A DNA stretch of 5,521 bases from assembly GCA_903917505.1 (NCBI GenBank), contig CAIXAY010000105.1, positions 1-5,521 on the forward strand. The letters are read 5' to 3'. Positions within the stretch are counted from its first letter, which is position 1. The number at the start of each line of letters is the position of its first letter. Shown piece after piece: positions 1 to 5,521 of this stretch. The stretch is from an uncultured beta proteobacterium. GTDB taxonomy: Bacteria; Pseudomonadota; Gammaproteobacteria; Burkholderiales; Rhodocyclaceae. The position numbers and the translations under genes are program-made. Under the pieces are notes generated by a model. The model did no database searches and had not been told where the DNA came from. It saw nothing but the letters and a program-made list of their open reading frames with translations.

Positions 1-1
1 C

Positions 2-460
2 CACATGCCGAAAGAAGAAGCCCTGGCCGAGGCGCAGAGGCTGATCGCCATGGCCGGACTGACCGGCTTCGAGGGAAAATATCCGTGGCAGCTGTCGGGC
101 GGCATGCAGCAGCGCGCATCAATTTGCCGCGCGCTCTTGCACGACCCTTCGGTGCTGCTGATGGACGAGCCTTTCGGCGCGCTCGACGCGCTGACGCGCG
201 AAAAAATGAACCTCGAACTGCAGCGCATCTGGTTGGCCTCGAAGAAGACCGTGATGCTGATCACGCACAGCATCCCGGAAGCCGTATTCCTGTCCGACCG
301 GGTCATCGTCATGAGCGAGCGCCCCAGCTCGATCGCCGCGATTTACGACATCGACTTGCCGCGCCCGCGCACGCTCGACATGATGGGTTCGCCCGAATTC
401 GCCGTGCTGGCCAAGCAGGTGCGCTCGCATTTCTACACGCAAGGCAGCCTCGACCACTGA
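2..460 (+). CDS. ABC importer ATP-binding protein, nitrate/sulfonate/taurine class (SsuB/TauB-like), 3' part only
   Basis: This is the C-terminal part of the cytoplasmic ATPase subunit that drives a substrate-binding-protein-dependent importer. The frame is open from the left edge to TGA at 458-460, about 152 residues. Visible motifs are the ABC signature LSGGMQQR (bases 92-115), Walker B VLLMDEPFGALD with the catalytic Glu at 167-169, the D-loop directly after it, and the H-loop ITHSIPEAVFLSDRV with its switch His at 266-268. The IPEAVFLSDRVIVMS wording and the tail carrying RPSSI and LPRPR are typical of the SsuB/TauB/NrtD group. That family is usually 250-270 residues, so about 100-110 residues, including Walker A and the Q-loop, lie outside the window. 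The ATG at 5 is probably an internal Met, not the start. The next gene begins 8 bases after the stop, so the two are likely co-transcribed. The substrate cannot be read from an ATPase subunit; permease and binding-protein genes are expected upstream. Confidence 0.93.
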   Translation, partial: HMPKEEALAEAQRLIAMAGLTGFEGKYPWQLSGGMQQRASICRALLHDPSVLLMDEPFGALDALTREKMNLELQRIWLASKKTVMLITHSIPEAVFLSDRVIVMSERPSSIAAIYDIDLPRPRTLDMMGSPEFAVLAKQVRSHFYTQGSLDH

Positions 461-468
461 CCACAACG

Positions 469-1752
469 ATGAAAAAAATTACGATAGAGTCCGTCAATTC
501 CAACTTCGAGCGTGAGCCGCTGATCCGCCCGTTCGGTTTCAAGGGCGGCTACATGACCGAAATCTGGCAGACGGTCGCCCTGCTGCGCAGCGCAGCGGGC
601 ACCAGGAAGATCGGGCTGTGCACGCAGAACGTGCTGTGGAGCGACGCGCAGGTCTTCGCCGCGCATTCCGAGAGCGGCGGCAATGCGCTGATGTTCGCGC
701 TGAGCGAATATGCGCTGCAACTGATCAAGGGCAGATCGTTCGTCACGCCGGTCGAGCTGCTCGATTCCATCCTCGACGAGGTCTACGCCTACGGCAAGAA
801 GATTTCCGGCAATCCCCGGCTGCGCAAGACCTTTGCCCTGAACGCACTGGTCGGCATCGATAACGCGGCCTGGCTGCTGTACGCCGCCGAGAACGGCTTG
901 CGCACTTTCGATGCGCTGATCCCGGAAGCTTACCGGCCGGCCCTCGCCCATCGCCACCGCCAGGTCGCCAGCATTCCGCTGATGGCCTACAGCATTCCGG
1001 TCGAAGAGATCAAGGCCGCCGTCGACGCCGGCTATTTCTTCATGAAGATCAAGATCGGCCAGCCGGGCACGCAGGAGGAAATGCTCGAAAAAGACATGGC
1101 GCGCCTGTCCGCCGTACACCAGGCGATCGGCAATGCGCGCACGCCGCACAGCAAGGACGGCAAGCTGCCCTATTACTTCGACGCCAACCAGCGCTACGAG
1201 AAAAAGGAAACCCTGCTGCGCCTGCTCGACCATGCCCGCAAGATCGGGGCTTTCGATCAGATCGCGATCATCGAGGAACCCTTCGCCGAGGAGTACGAAG
1301 CCGACATTACCGACATCCCGGTGCGCGTCGCCGCCGACGAAAGCGCGCACACCGACGTCGACGCCGTCGCCCGCATGCAGATGGGCTATCAGGCAATCGC
1401 CCTCAAGGCCATCGCCAAGACCCTGAGCATGACGCTGAAAGTCGCCCAGGCGGCGCACGAACGCGGAGTTCCGTGCTTCTGCGCCGATCTCACGGTCAAT
1501 CCCATCCTCGTCGAGTGGAACAAAAACGTTGCCGCCAGGCTCTCGCCCTTCCCCGGCATCGGCCTCGGACTCCTCGAAACCAACGGCCACCAGAACTACC
1601 GCAACTGGTCCGCCATGCGCAGCTATCATCCGCAGCCTGAGGCACAATGGTCGATGACAAGGCAAGGCGTCTTCGATCTTGACAGCGATTATTACCAGAC
1701 GAGCGGCGGCCTGTTCATGCCGTCAACACACTACGAAGAAATGTTTGCCTGA
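469..1752 (+). CDS. enolase-superfamily enzyme (mandelate racemase/muconate lactonizing branch), substrate unknown
   Basis: A 427-residue cytoplasmic enzyme of the superfamily that removes the alpha-proton of a carboxylate with Mg2+ stabilisation of the enolate. The N-terminal capping domain spans roughly 1-160 and the TIM barrel follows. Active-site candidates in order: KxK at K193/K195 (FMKIKIG), metal ligands D238 (YYFDANQ), E269 (IIEEPF) and D290 (VAADES), and a lysine on the opposite face, K313 (IALKAIAKT). Paired lysines on both faces are the pattern of muconate lactonizing enzyme and dipeptide epimerases, not the Lys/His-Asp pattern of mandelate racemase. It is longer than the usual 350-400 residues and has a distinctive tail (PCFCADLTVNPI, ETNGHQNYRNW). 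The ATG at 469 was chosen because it lies 8 bases after the ABC gene and gives a normal capping-domain start (MKKITIESV); I see no clear Shine-Dalgarno, so translational coupling is plausible. The frame stays open further upstream, but only as a shadow of the ABC gene. Family is secure; reaction and substrate are not. Confidence 0.92.
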   Translation: MKKITIESVNSNFEREPLIRPFGFKGGYMTEIWQTVALLRSAAGTRKIGLCTQNVLWSDAQVFAAHSESGGNALMFALSEYALQLIKGRSFVTPVELLDSILDEVYAYGKKISGNPRLRKTFALNALVGIDNAAWLLYAAENGLRTFDALIPEAYRPALAHRHRQVASIPLMAYSIPVEEIKAAVDAGYFFMKIKIGQPGTQEEMLEKDMARLSAVHQAIGNARTPHSKDGKLPYYFDANQRYEKKETLLRLLDHARKIGAFDQIAIIEEPFAEEYEADITDIPVRVAADESAHTDVDAVARMQMGYQAIALKAIAKTLSMTLKVAQAAHERGVPCFCADLTVNPILVEWNKNVAARLSPFPGIGLGLLETNGHQNYRNWSAMRSYHPQPEAQWSMTRQGVFDLDSDYYQTSGGLFMPSTHYEEMFA

Positions 1753-1755
1753 GAG
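1751..1755 (+). promoter_or_regulatory. probable ribosome binding site of the Gfo/Idh/MocA gene
   Basis: GAGAG lies 8 bases before the ATG at 1764 and overlaps the TGA stop (1750-1752) of the preceding gene. It is a modest match to the Shine-Dalgarno consensus. It supports the ATG at 1764 as the start and suggests the two genes are read from one message with coupled translation. Confidence 0.5.
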
Positions 1756-1763
1756 AAACGACT

Positions 1764-2786
1764 ATGAGCAATTACCCGAAACTGCGCTTCGGCGTGATCG
1801 GCATCGATCACCGCCACATCTACGATCAGGTCAGCAGCCTGCTGGCCATAGGCGCTGAGTGCGTCGGCTACTGGACGCGCGAAGAGGTGCAGACGATGGC
1901 CGGTTTCCTCGAACGCTTTCCGGGCGTCAAGCGCGTCAGCGACCGACAGCAACTGCTCGAAGATCCGGGCATCCAGCTGATCACCTGCGCGGCCATCCCG
2001 CGCGAGCGCGCCGGCTTCGGCATCGAGGTCATGCGCCACGGCAAGGACTTCATGGTCGACAAGCCGGGGCTCACCACTTTCGCGCAACTGGCCGAGGTGC
2101 AGCGCGTGCAGCGCGAAACGGAGCGGATCTATTCCGTCAACTTCACCGAGCGCTTCGAAGTGCGCGCCGTCACCACGGCTACCGAACTCGTGCGCAGCGG
2201 CGCCATCGGGCAGGTGCTGCAGACCATCGGTCTCGGGCCGCACCGCCTGAACCGGCACACGCGCCCGGCCTGGTTCTTCGTCGCGCAGGAATACGGCGGC
2301 ATCCTGGTCGACGTCGCTTCGCACCAGATCGACCAGTTCCTGCATTTCACCGGCGCCGAGGACGCACGCATCGTCATGTCGCGGTTCGGCAATCTGGCCC
2401 ATCCCGACGATCCGGGCTTTCAGGACTTCGGCGAAATCATGCTGGCGCACGGCGCAGCCAGCGGCTACATCCGCGTCGACTGGTTCACGCCCAACGGTCT
2501 CTCCACCTGGGGCGATGGCCGCCTGACCATACTCGGCACGGAAGGCTATATCGAATTGCGCAAGTACGTCGACATCGCAGGGCGCCCCGGCAAGGATCAC
2601 CTGTTCCTGGTCAACAACGAAGGCACGCGCTACATCGACTGTTCGGCCGCGCCATTGCCGTATTACACCGACCTGCAGCGCGACATTTTCGAACGAAGCG
2701 AGAGCGCAATGAGCCATGCGCACTGCTTCAAGGTCTGTGAACTCGCCCTGCAGGCGCAGGCGCAGGCGGAGACGATATCAGCCTGA
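1764..2786 (+). CDS. Gfo/Idh/MocA-family NAD(P)-dependent oxidoreductase
   Basis: A 340-residue cytoplasmic dehydrogenase, the normal length for this family, which oxidises or reduces hydroxyl/carbonyl groups of sugars, inositols and related polyols. The N-terminal Rossmann domain (about 1-125) opens with RFGVIGIDHRHIYD at residues 8-21. The nucleotide-binding loop keeps G10 and G13, but the third glycine of GxGxxG is replaced in the IDHRH sequence. The family's EKP motif appears as VDKPG, with D99, K100 and P101; K100 is the usual catalytic/cofactor-contacting lysine. The C-terminal alpha/beta domain carries GGILVDVASHQIDQF (178-192), matching the family pattern with D183, H187 and D190 as active-site candidates. 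The extreme C-terminus is a QAQAQA tract encoded by a hexanucleotide repeat. The gene follows the enolase-superfamily gene by 11 bases, which suggests both act on one pathway. There is no signal peptide. Exact substrate and NAD/NADP preference are not readable here. Confidence 0.92.
   Translation: MSNYPKLRFGVIGIDHRHIYDQVSSLLAIGAECVGYWTREEVQTMAGFLERFPGVKRVSDRQQLLEDPGIQLITCAAIPRERAGFGIEVMRHGKDFMVDKPGLTTFAQLAEVQRVQRETERIYSVNFTERFEVRAVTTATELVRSGAIGQVLQTIGLGPHRLNRHTRPAWFFVAQEYGGILVDVASHQIDQFLHFTGAEDARIVMSRFGNLAHPDDPGFQDFGEIMLAHGAASGYIRVDWFTPNGLSTWGDGRLTILGTEGYIELRKYVDIAGRPGKDHLFLVNNEGTRYIDCSAAPLPYYTDLQRDIFERSESAMSHAHCFKVCELALQAQAQAETISA
2751..2768 (+). repeat. three tandem copies of CAGGCG inside the 3' end of the oxidoreductase gene
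   Basis: CAGGCG occurs three times in a row in frame, encoding Gln-Ala three times just before the ETISA end of the protein. Six-base units keep the frame, so copy-number change would alter only the length of the C-terminal tail. It may be nothing more than codon bias in an Ala/Gln helix. Confidence 0.75.
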
Positions 2787-2810
2787 GCGCTCGTTCCGAT
2801 TCAAAATCCA

Positions 2811-2930
2811 ACACCGAGGCGCAGAGACACCGAGGGATCGCAGAGAACGGCAAAGGAAAAACATTTCCACCCCTTGCAGCGCAGTTCGTCTTGCCTGCGC
2901 CATTGCCGCGTCTCTGCGCCTCTGCGGTGG
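2811..2930. repeat. intergenic inverted repeat with a duplicated left arm (CGCAGAGA / TCTCTGCG family)
   Basis: AGGCGCAGAGAC at 2817-2828 is the perfect reverse complement of GTCTCTGCGCCT at 2910-2921. The pairing continues outward as CACCG (2812-2816) against CGGTG (2925-2929), with three extra bases in the right arm. The left arm is partly duplicated: ACACCGAGG occurs at 2811-2819 and 2827-2835, and CGCAGAGA at 2820-2827 and 2839-2846. The second copy can also pair with TCTCTGCG at 2911-2918. That pairing continues through GGCAAAGG (2849-2856) against CCATTGCC (2900-2907), leaving a 43-base loop. From memory, closely similar CACCGCAGAGGCGCAGAGA words recur between genes in many proteobacterial genomes, so this looks like a dispersed non-coding repeat. 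There is no T-run directly after the right arm, so it is not a textbook intrinsic terminator, although it sits where the operon should end. Confidence 0.8.
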
Positions 2931-2953
2931 GTTTGCAATGCCTTGCCCAGCGC

Positions 2954-2981
2954 GCCGAACAAGTCGGCAAGCCCGATCGGC
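2954..2981. other. small hairpin and 8-base palindrome directly upstream of the mfd -10 box
   Basis: GCCGA (2954-2958) and TCGGC (2964-2968) can form a 5-bp stem with a 5-base loop. CCGATCGG (2973-2980) is a perfect palindrome ending two bases before TATAAT. TCGGC is repeated at 2964-2968 and 2977-2981. The placement fits a small operator, but such short GC-rich palindromes also occur by chance in DNA of this composition. Confidence 0.25.
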
Positions 2982-2987
2982 TATAAT
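2959..2987 (+). promoter_or_regulatory. probable sigma70-type promoter of mfd
   Basis: TATAAT at 2982-2987 is a perfect -10 hexamer, in otherwise GC-rich DNA and 35 bases before the mfd GTG. Transcription would begin at about 2993-2996, giving a leader of under 30 bases. The -35 side is poor: at 17-bp spacing the hexamer is ACAAGT (2959-2964), and there is no TG extended -10. The T-A-A inside the box is also the last in-frame stop before mfd, so the start codon must lie downstream of it. Confidence 0.6.
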
Positions 2988-3022
2988 GCGCTGCTCTTCC
3001 GCACCGTTCCGAATCGCCTCTC

Positions 3023-5521
3023 GTGCCGCTCGCCAAACCCGCTTCGGCCGCATCGCCGGCCGACTTCCTGCCGTTTGCCCTGCCCGCTTTTAGAGCCGGC
3101 GAGCGCACGCAATTGCCGCCCTTCGCCGGTTCCGCCGACGCGCTCTATATCGCCCGGTTGGCGGGCAAGCAACCCCTGCTGGCGGTGCTCACGGCGAGCG
3201 CCAACGACGCGCAGCGCCTGCTCGATGAAATCCCGTGGTTCGCGCCCAAGCTGCGCGTTCGCCTGCTGCCGGACTGGGAAACCCTGCCCTACGACAGCTT
3301 CTCGCCGCACCACGACCTGATCTCCGAGCGCCTGGCGACGCTCTACAGCGTTATGCGCGGCGAATGCGACATCCTGCTGGTGCCGGCCTCGACCGCCGTC
3401 TATCGCCTGACGCCGCCGGCTTATCTCGCGGCCTACACTTTCTTCCTGAAGAACGGCGAGAAGCTCGACGCCGAGCAGTTCCGCGCCCAGCTGACTCTGG
3501 CCGGTTACGCGCACGTGACGCAGGTCGTCGCGCCGGGCGAGTACTCGGTGCGCGGCGGCCTCGTCGATCTCTTCCCGATGGGATCGCCGCTGCCCTTCCG
3601 CCTCGACCTCTTCGGCGACGAAATCGAAAGCATCAAGACCTTCGACGTCGACAGCCAGCGCACTCTCTACCCGGTGCCGGAAATCCGGCTGCTGCCGGCG
3701 CGCGAATTTCCGCTCGACGACAAGGGTCGCACGCACTTCCGCCAGCGCTTTCGCGAACTCTTCGAAGGCGATCCGGCGCGCTCGGGAATCTACAAGGACG
3801 TCTCCAACGGCATCCCCTCGGCCGGCATCGAATACTGGCTGCCGCTCTTTTTCGACGCGACGGCGACGCTCTTCGACTACCTGCCGCAGGACACGCTGCT
3901 CTGCCTGCACAACGACGTGCCGGAAGCCATCCGTTCCTTCTGGCGCGACGCCCAGTCGCGCTACGCCATGCTCTCGGGCGAGCACAGCCGGCCGCTTTTG
4001 CCGCCCGGCGATCTCTTCCTCGCCGAGGAACCCTTCTTCAGCGCCGCCAAGCCCTATGCGCGGCTGATCCTGACAGCCGGCGACGGCGGACCGGCCGGCG
4101 CCCTGCCGCCGCTCGCCGTCAATCGCCGCGCCGACGACCCGCTCGCCGGCCTGAAGAATTTCATAGCCGGCTTCGCCGGCCGCGTGCTGCTGCTCGCCGA
4201 ATCGGCCGGGCGGCGCGAAACGCTGTCCGAACTGTTTTCGGAATACGGGCTCAAGCCGGCGGGCTGCAGCGATCTCGCGGCTTTCATTGCCGGTGACAGC
4301 CGTCTCGCGCTCGGCGTCGCGCCGCTGCACGACGGTTTTGTCCTGGCGCCCGATTCCGGCCCGGGCGCGCTCGCCTTCATCACCGAATCCGAACTCTACG
4401 CCGGCAGCCCGGCGCGCCGCACGCGCCACGCCGCGCAGCGCAAAGCCTCGCTCGACAACTGGCTGCGCGACCTCACCGAGCTCAAGGTCGGCGACCCGGT
4501 GGTGCACGAGCAGCACGGCATCGCCCGTTATCAGGGCCTGGTGCACCTCGATCTGGGCGAAGGCGACATGGAGTTCCTCGAACTGCATTACGCCAACGAG
4601 GCCAAGCTCTACGTGCCGGTCGCGCAACTGCACGTCATCTCGCGCTACTCGGGGTCCGATCCGGAAACCGCGCCGCTGCACGCGCTCGGCACGCCGCAAT
4701 GGGAAAAGGCCAAGCGCCGCGCCGCGCTGCAGGCGCGCGACACGGCCGCCGAACTGCTGGCGCTCTACGCGCTGCGCGCCGCGCGCCAGGGCCACGCCTT
4801 CCAGTTTACGGCGCGCGATTACGAGGCTTTCGCCGACGGCTTCGGCTTCGAGGAAACGCCCGACCAGGCCACGGCGATCGAAGCCGTGATAGCCGACATG
4901 AAATCCGGCCGCGCCATGGACCGGCTGGTGTGCGGCGACGTCGGTTTCGGCAAGACCGAGGTCGCCCTGCGCGCCGCTTTCTGCGCCGTGGCCGGCGGCA
5001 AGCAGGTGGCCGTGCTGTGCCCGACGACGCTGCTCAGCGAACAGCATTTCCAGACCTTCAGCGACCGCTTCGCGCAGATCGACAACAGCTGGCCAGTGAA
5101 AATCGTCGAGCTGTCGCGCTTCAAGACCGGCAAGGAAACGACGCAGGCGATCAAGGAACTCGGCGAAGGCTCAGTCGACATCGTCATCGGCACGCACAAG
5201 CTCCTGCAGAAGGACGTCAAGTTCACGCGCTTGGGGCTCGTCATCATCGACGAGGAGCATCGCTTCGGCGTGCGCGACAAGGAGCGGCTCAAGGCGCTGC
5301 GCGCCGATGTCGACATGCTGACGCTGACCGCGACACCCATCCCGCGCACGCTCAACATGGCGCTCGGCGGGCTGCGCGAGCTGTCGCTGATCACGACGCC
5401 TCCGGCCGAGCGGCTCGCGGTGCAGACGTTCGTGATGGAATGGAACGCCGCGACCATGCGCGAGGCGATCCTGCGCGAGATTCGCCGCGGCGGGCAGGTG
5501 TACTTCGTCCACAACGCGGTC
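3023..5521 (+). CDS. mfd: transcription-repair coupling factor Mfd, 5' part (833 codons, runs off the window)
   Basis: Mfd is a cytoplasmic DNA translocase that pushes RNA polymerase off lesions and recruits UvrA/UvrB for excision repair. The frame is open from GTG at 3023 to the right edge. In order: a UvrB-like N-terminal module with DWETLPYDSFSPHH (84-97), RGGLVDLFPMG (177-187), FDVDSQRTLY (207-216) and GIEYWLPLFF (268-277); the RNA-polymerase-interacting domain starting near 487 (LKVGDPVVHEQHGIARY); then helicase domain 1 with Walker A GDVGFGKT (638-645, K644), Walker B DEEH (743-746) and LTATPIPRT (768-776). Helicase domain 2 begins near the end (ILREIRRGGQVYFVHN). Walker A sits about ten residues later than in the 1148-residue E. 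coli protein, so roughly 320 C-terminal residues, including the TRG motif and UvrA-masking domain, are missing. GTG at 3023 is the only ATG/GTG between the in-frame stop at 2984-2986 and the conserved region; no clear Shine-Dalgarno is seen. Monocistronic start with its own promoter; unrelated to the upstream operon. Confidence 0.96.
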   Translation, partial: MPLAKPASAASPADFLPFALPAFRAGERTQLPPFAGSADALYIARLAGKQPLLAVLTASANDAQRLLDEIPWFAPKLRVRLLPDWETLPYDSFSPHHDLISERLATLYSVMRGECDILLVPASTAVYRLTPPAYLAAYTFFLKNGEKLDAEQFRAQLTLAGYAHVTQVVAPGEYSVRGGLVDLFPMGSPLPFRLDLFGDEIESIKTFDVDSQRTLYPVPEIRLLPAREFPLDDKGRTHFRQRFRELFEGDPARSGIYKDVSNGIPSAGIEYWLPLFFDATATLFDYLPQDTLLCLHNDVPEAIRSFWRDAQSRYAMLSGEHSRPLLPPGDLFLAEEPFFSAAKPYARLILTAGDGGPAGALPPLAVNRRADDPLAGLKNFIAGFAGRVLLLAESAGRRETLSELFSEYGLKPAGCSDLAAFIAGDSRLALGVAPLHDGFVLAPDSGPGALAFITESELYAGSPARRTRHAAQRKASLDNWLRDLTELKVGDPVVHEQHGIARYQGLVHLDLGEGDMEFLELHYANEAKLYVPVAQLHVISRYSGSDPETAPLHALGTPQWEKAKRRAALQARDTAAELLALYALRAARQGHAFQFTARDYEAFADGFGFEETPDQATAIEAVIADMKSGRAMDRLVCGDVGFGKTEVALRAAFCAVAGGKQVAVLCPTTLLSEQHFQTFSDRFAQIDNSWPVKIVELSRFKTGKETTQAIKELGEGSVDIVIGTHKLLQKDVKFTRLGLVIIDEEHRFGVRDKERLKALRADVDMLTLTATPIPRTLNMALGGLRELSLITTPPAERLAVQTFVMEWNAATMREAILREIRRGGQVYFVHNAV

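Noticed and set aside
85..468. Upstream extension of the enolase-superfamily gene to an earlier ATG at 85.
   Set aside because: The extra 128 residues are an Arg/Ala-rich out-of-frame reading of the ABC ATPase gene. Family homology begins at the ATG at 469.
433..1665. A 410-codon - strand open frame opposite the enolase-superfamily gene, and a similar 330-codon one at 1731-2723 opposite the oxidoreductase.
   Set aside because: Both mirror genes with full family motifs on the + strand and show no motifs of their own; they are composition-driven shadows.
2811..2930. A CRISPR array or intrinsic terminator at the repeat region.
   Set aside because: There is no regular repeat-spacer pattern with spacers of constant size, and no T-run follows the right arm, so neither standard call is supported.
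2716..3093. Small + strand open frame across the intergenic spacer, and - strand frames at 2728-3108 and 2778-3053.
   Set aside because: They begin inside the oxidoreductase or mfd and run through the inverted repeat. Their SLRLCGG- and SLRSLGV-type strings are translations of the CGCAGAGA/TCTCTGCG repeat, not protein signatures.
2986..3093. ATG at 2986, overlapping the TATAAT box, as an alternative start for mfd.
   Set aside because: It is in a different frame from mfd and ends at a TAG at 3091-3093 after about 35 codons, with no conserved sequence.
4166..4180. Paired GCCGGC copies that could form a hairpin.
   Set aside because: They lie inside mfd coding sequence, encode ordinary residues, and such GCCGGC words are very frequent in this GC-rich DNA.
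3235..4296. A 353-codon + strand frame and several smaller ones inside mfd (for example 4287-4889).
   Set aside because: They are Arg/Ala/Pro-rich out-of-frame readings of mfd, whose own frame is continuous with conserved motifs throughout.
2981..5047. A very long open frame on the - strand (688 codons) opposite mfd.
   Set aside because: It lies antisense to a clearly recognisable Mfd frame. Its translation is Arg/Gly/Val/Glu-rich with no recognisable domain, as expected when GC-rich codons with G/C third positions are read backwards.

Overview
The window comes from a GC-rich bacterial chromosome, most likely a proteobacterium and probably a betaproteobacterium (Rhodocyclales/Burkholderiales-like). 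The main support is the Mfd protein, which matches proteobacterial Mfd motif by motif. The genus is inference. All genes I can support lie on the + strand.

Layout: (1) positions 2-460 hold the 3' part of an ABC importer ATPase of the nitrate/sulfonate/taurine (SsuB/TauB) class. (2) Positions 469-1752 hold a complete enolase-superfamily enzyme (mandelate racemase/muconate lactonizing branch) with an apparently complete KxK / D-E-D / K active site. (3) Positions 1764-2786 hold a complete Gfo/Idh/MocA-family NAD(P)-dependent oxidoreductase. These three genes are spaced by 8 and 11 bases and look like the end of one operon whose promoter and permease genes lie upstream. (4) Positions 2787-3022 are intergenic. 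They contain a partly duplicated inverted repeat built from CGCAGAGA/TCTCTGCG words and a perfect TATAAT box. (5) Positions 3023 to the right edge hold mfd, the transcription-repair coupling factor. It starts at GTG and is cut off after 833 codons, within the helicase module.

How the genes may work together: the ABC ATPase would power uptake of a small, probably acidic organic compound. The enolase-superfamily enzyme would abstract an alpha-proton next to a carboxylate (epimerisation, dehydration or cycloisomerisation), and the Gfo/Idh/MocA enzyme would oxidise or reduce a hydroxyl/carbonyl of a related intermediate. This would be a small catabolic pathway of unknown substrate, and it is the most interesting unresolved point in the window. 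mfd is an unrelated housekeeping gene with its own promoter, insulated from the operon by the repeat-bearing spacer. I see no CRISPR, tRNA, rRNA, insertion sequence or defence system here.
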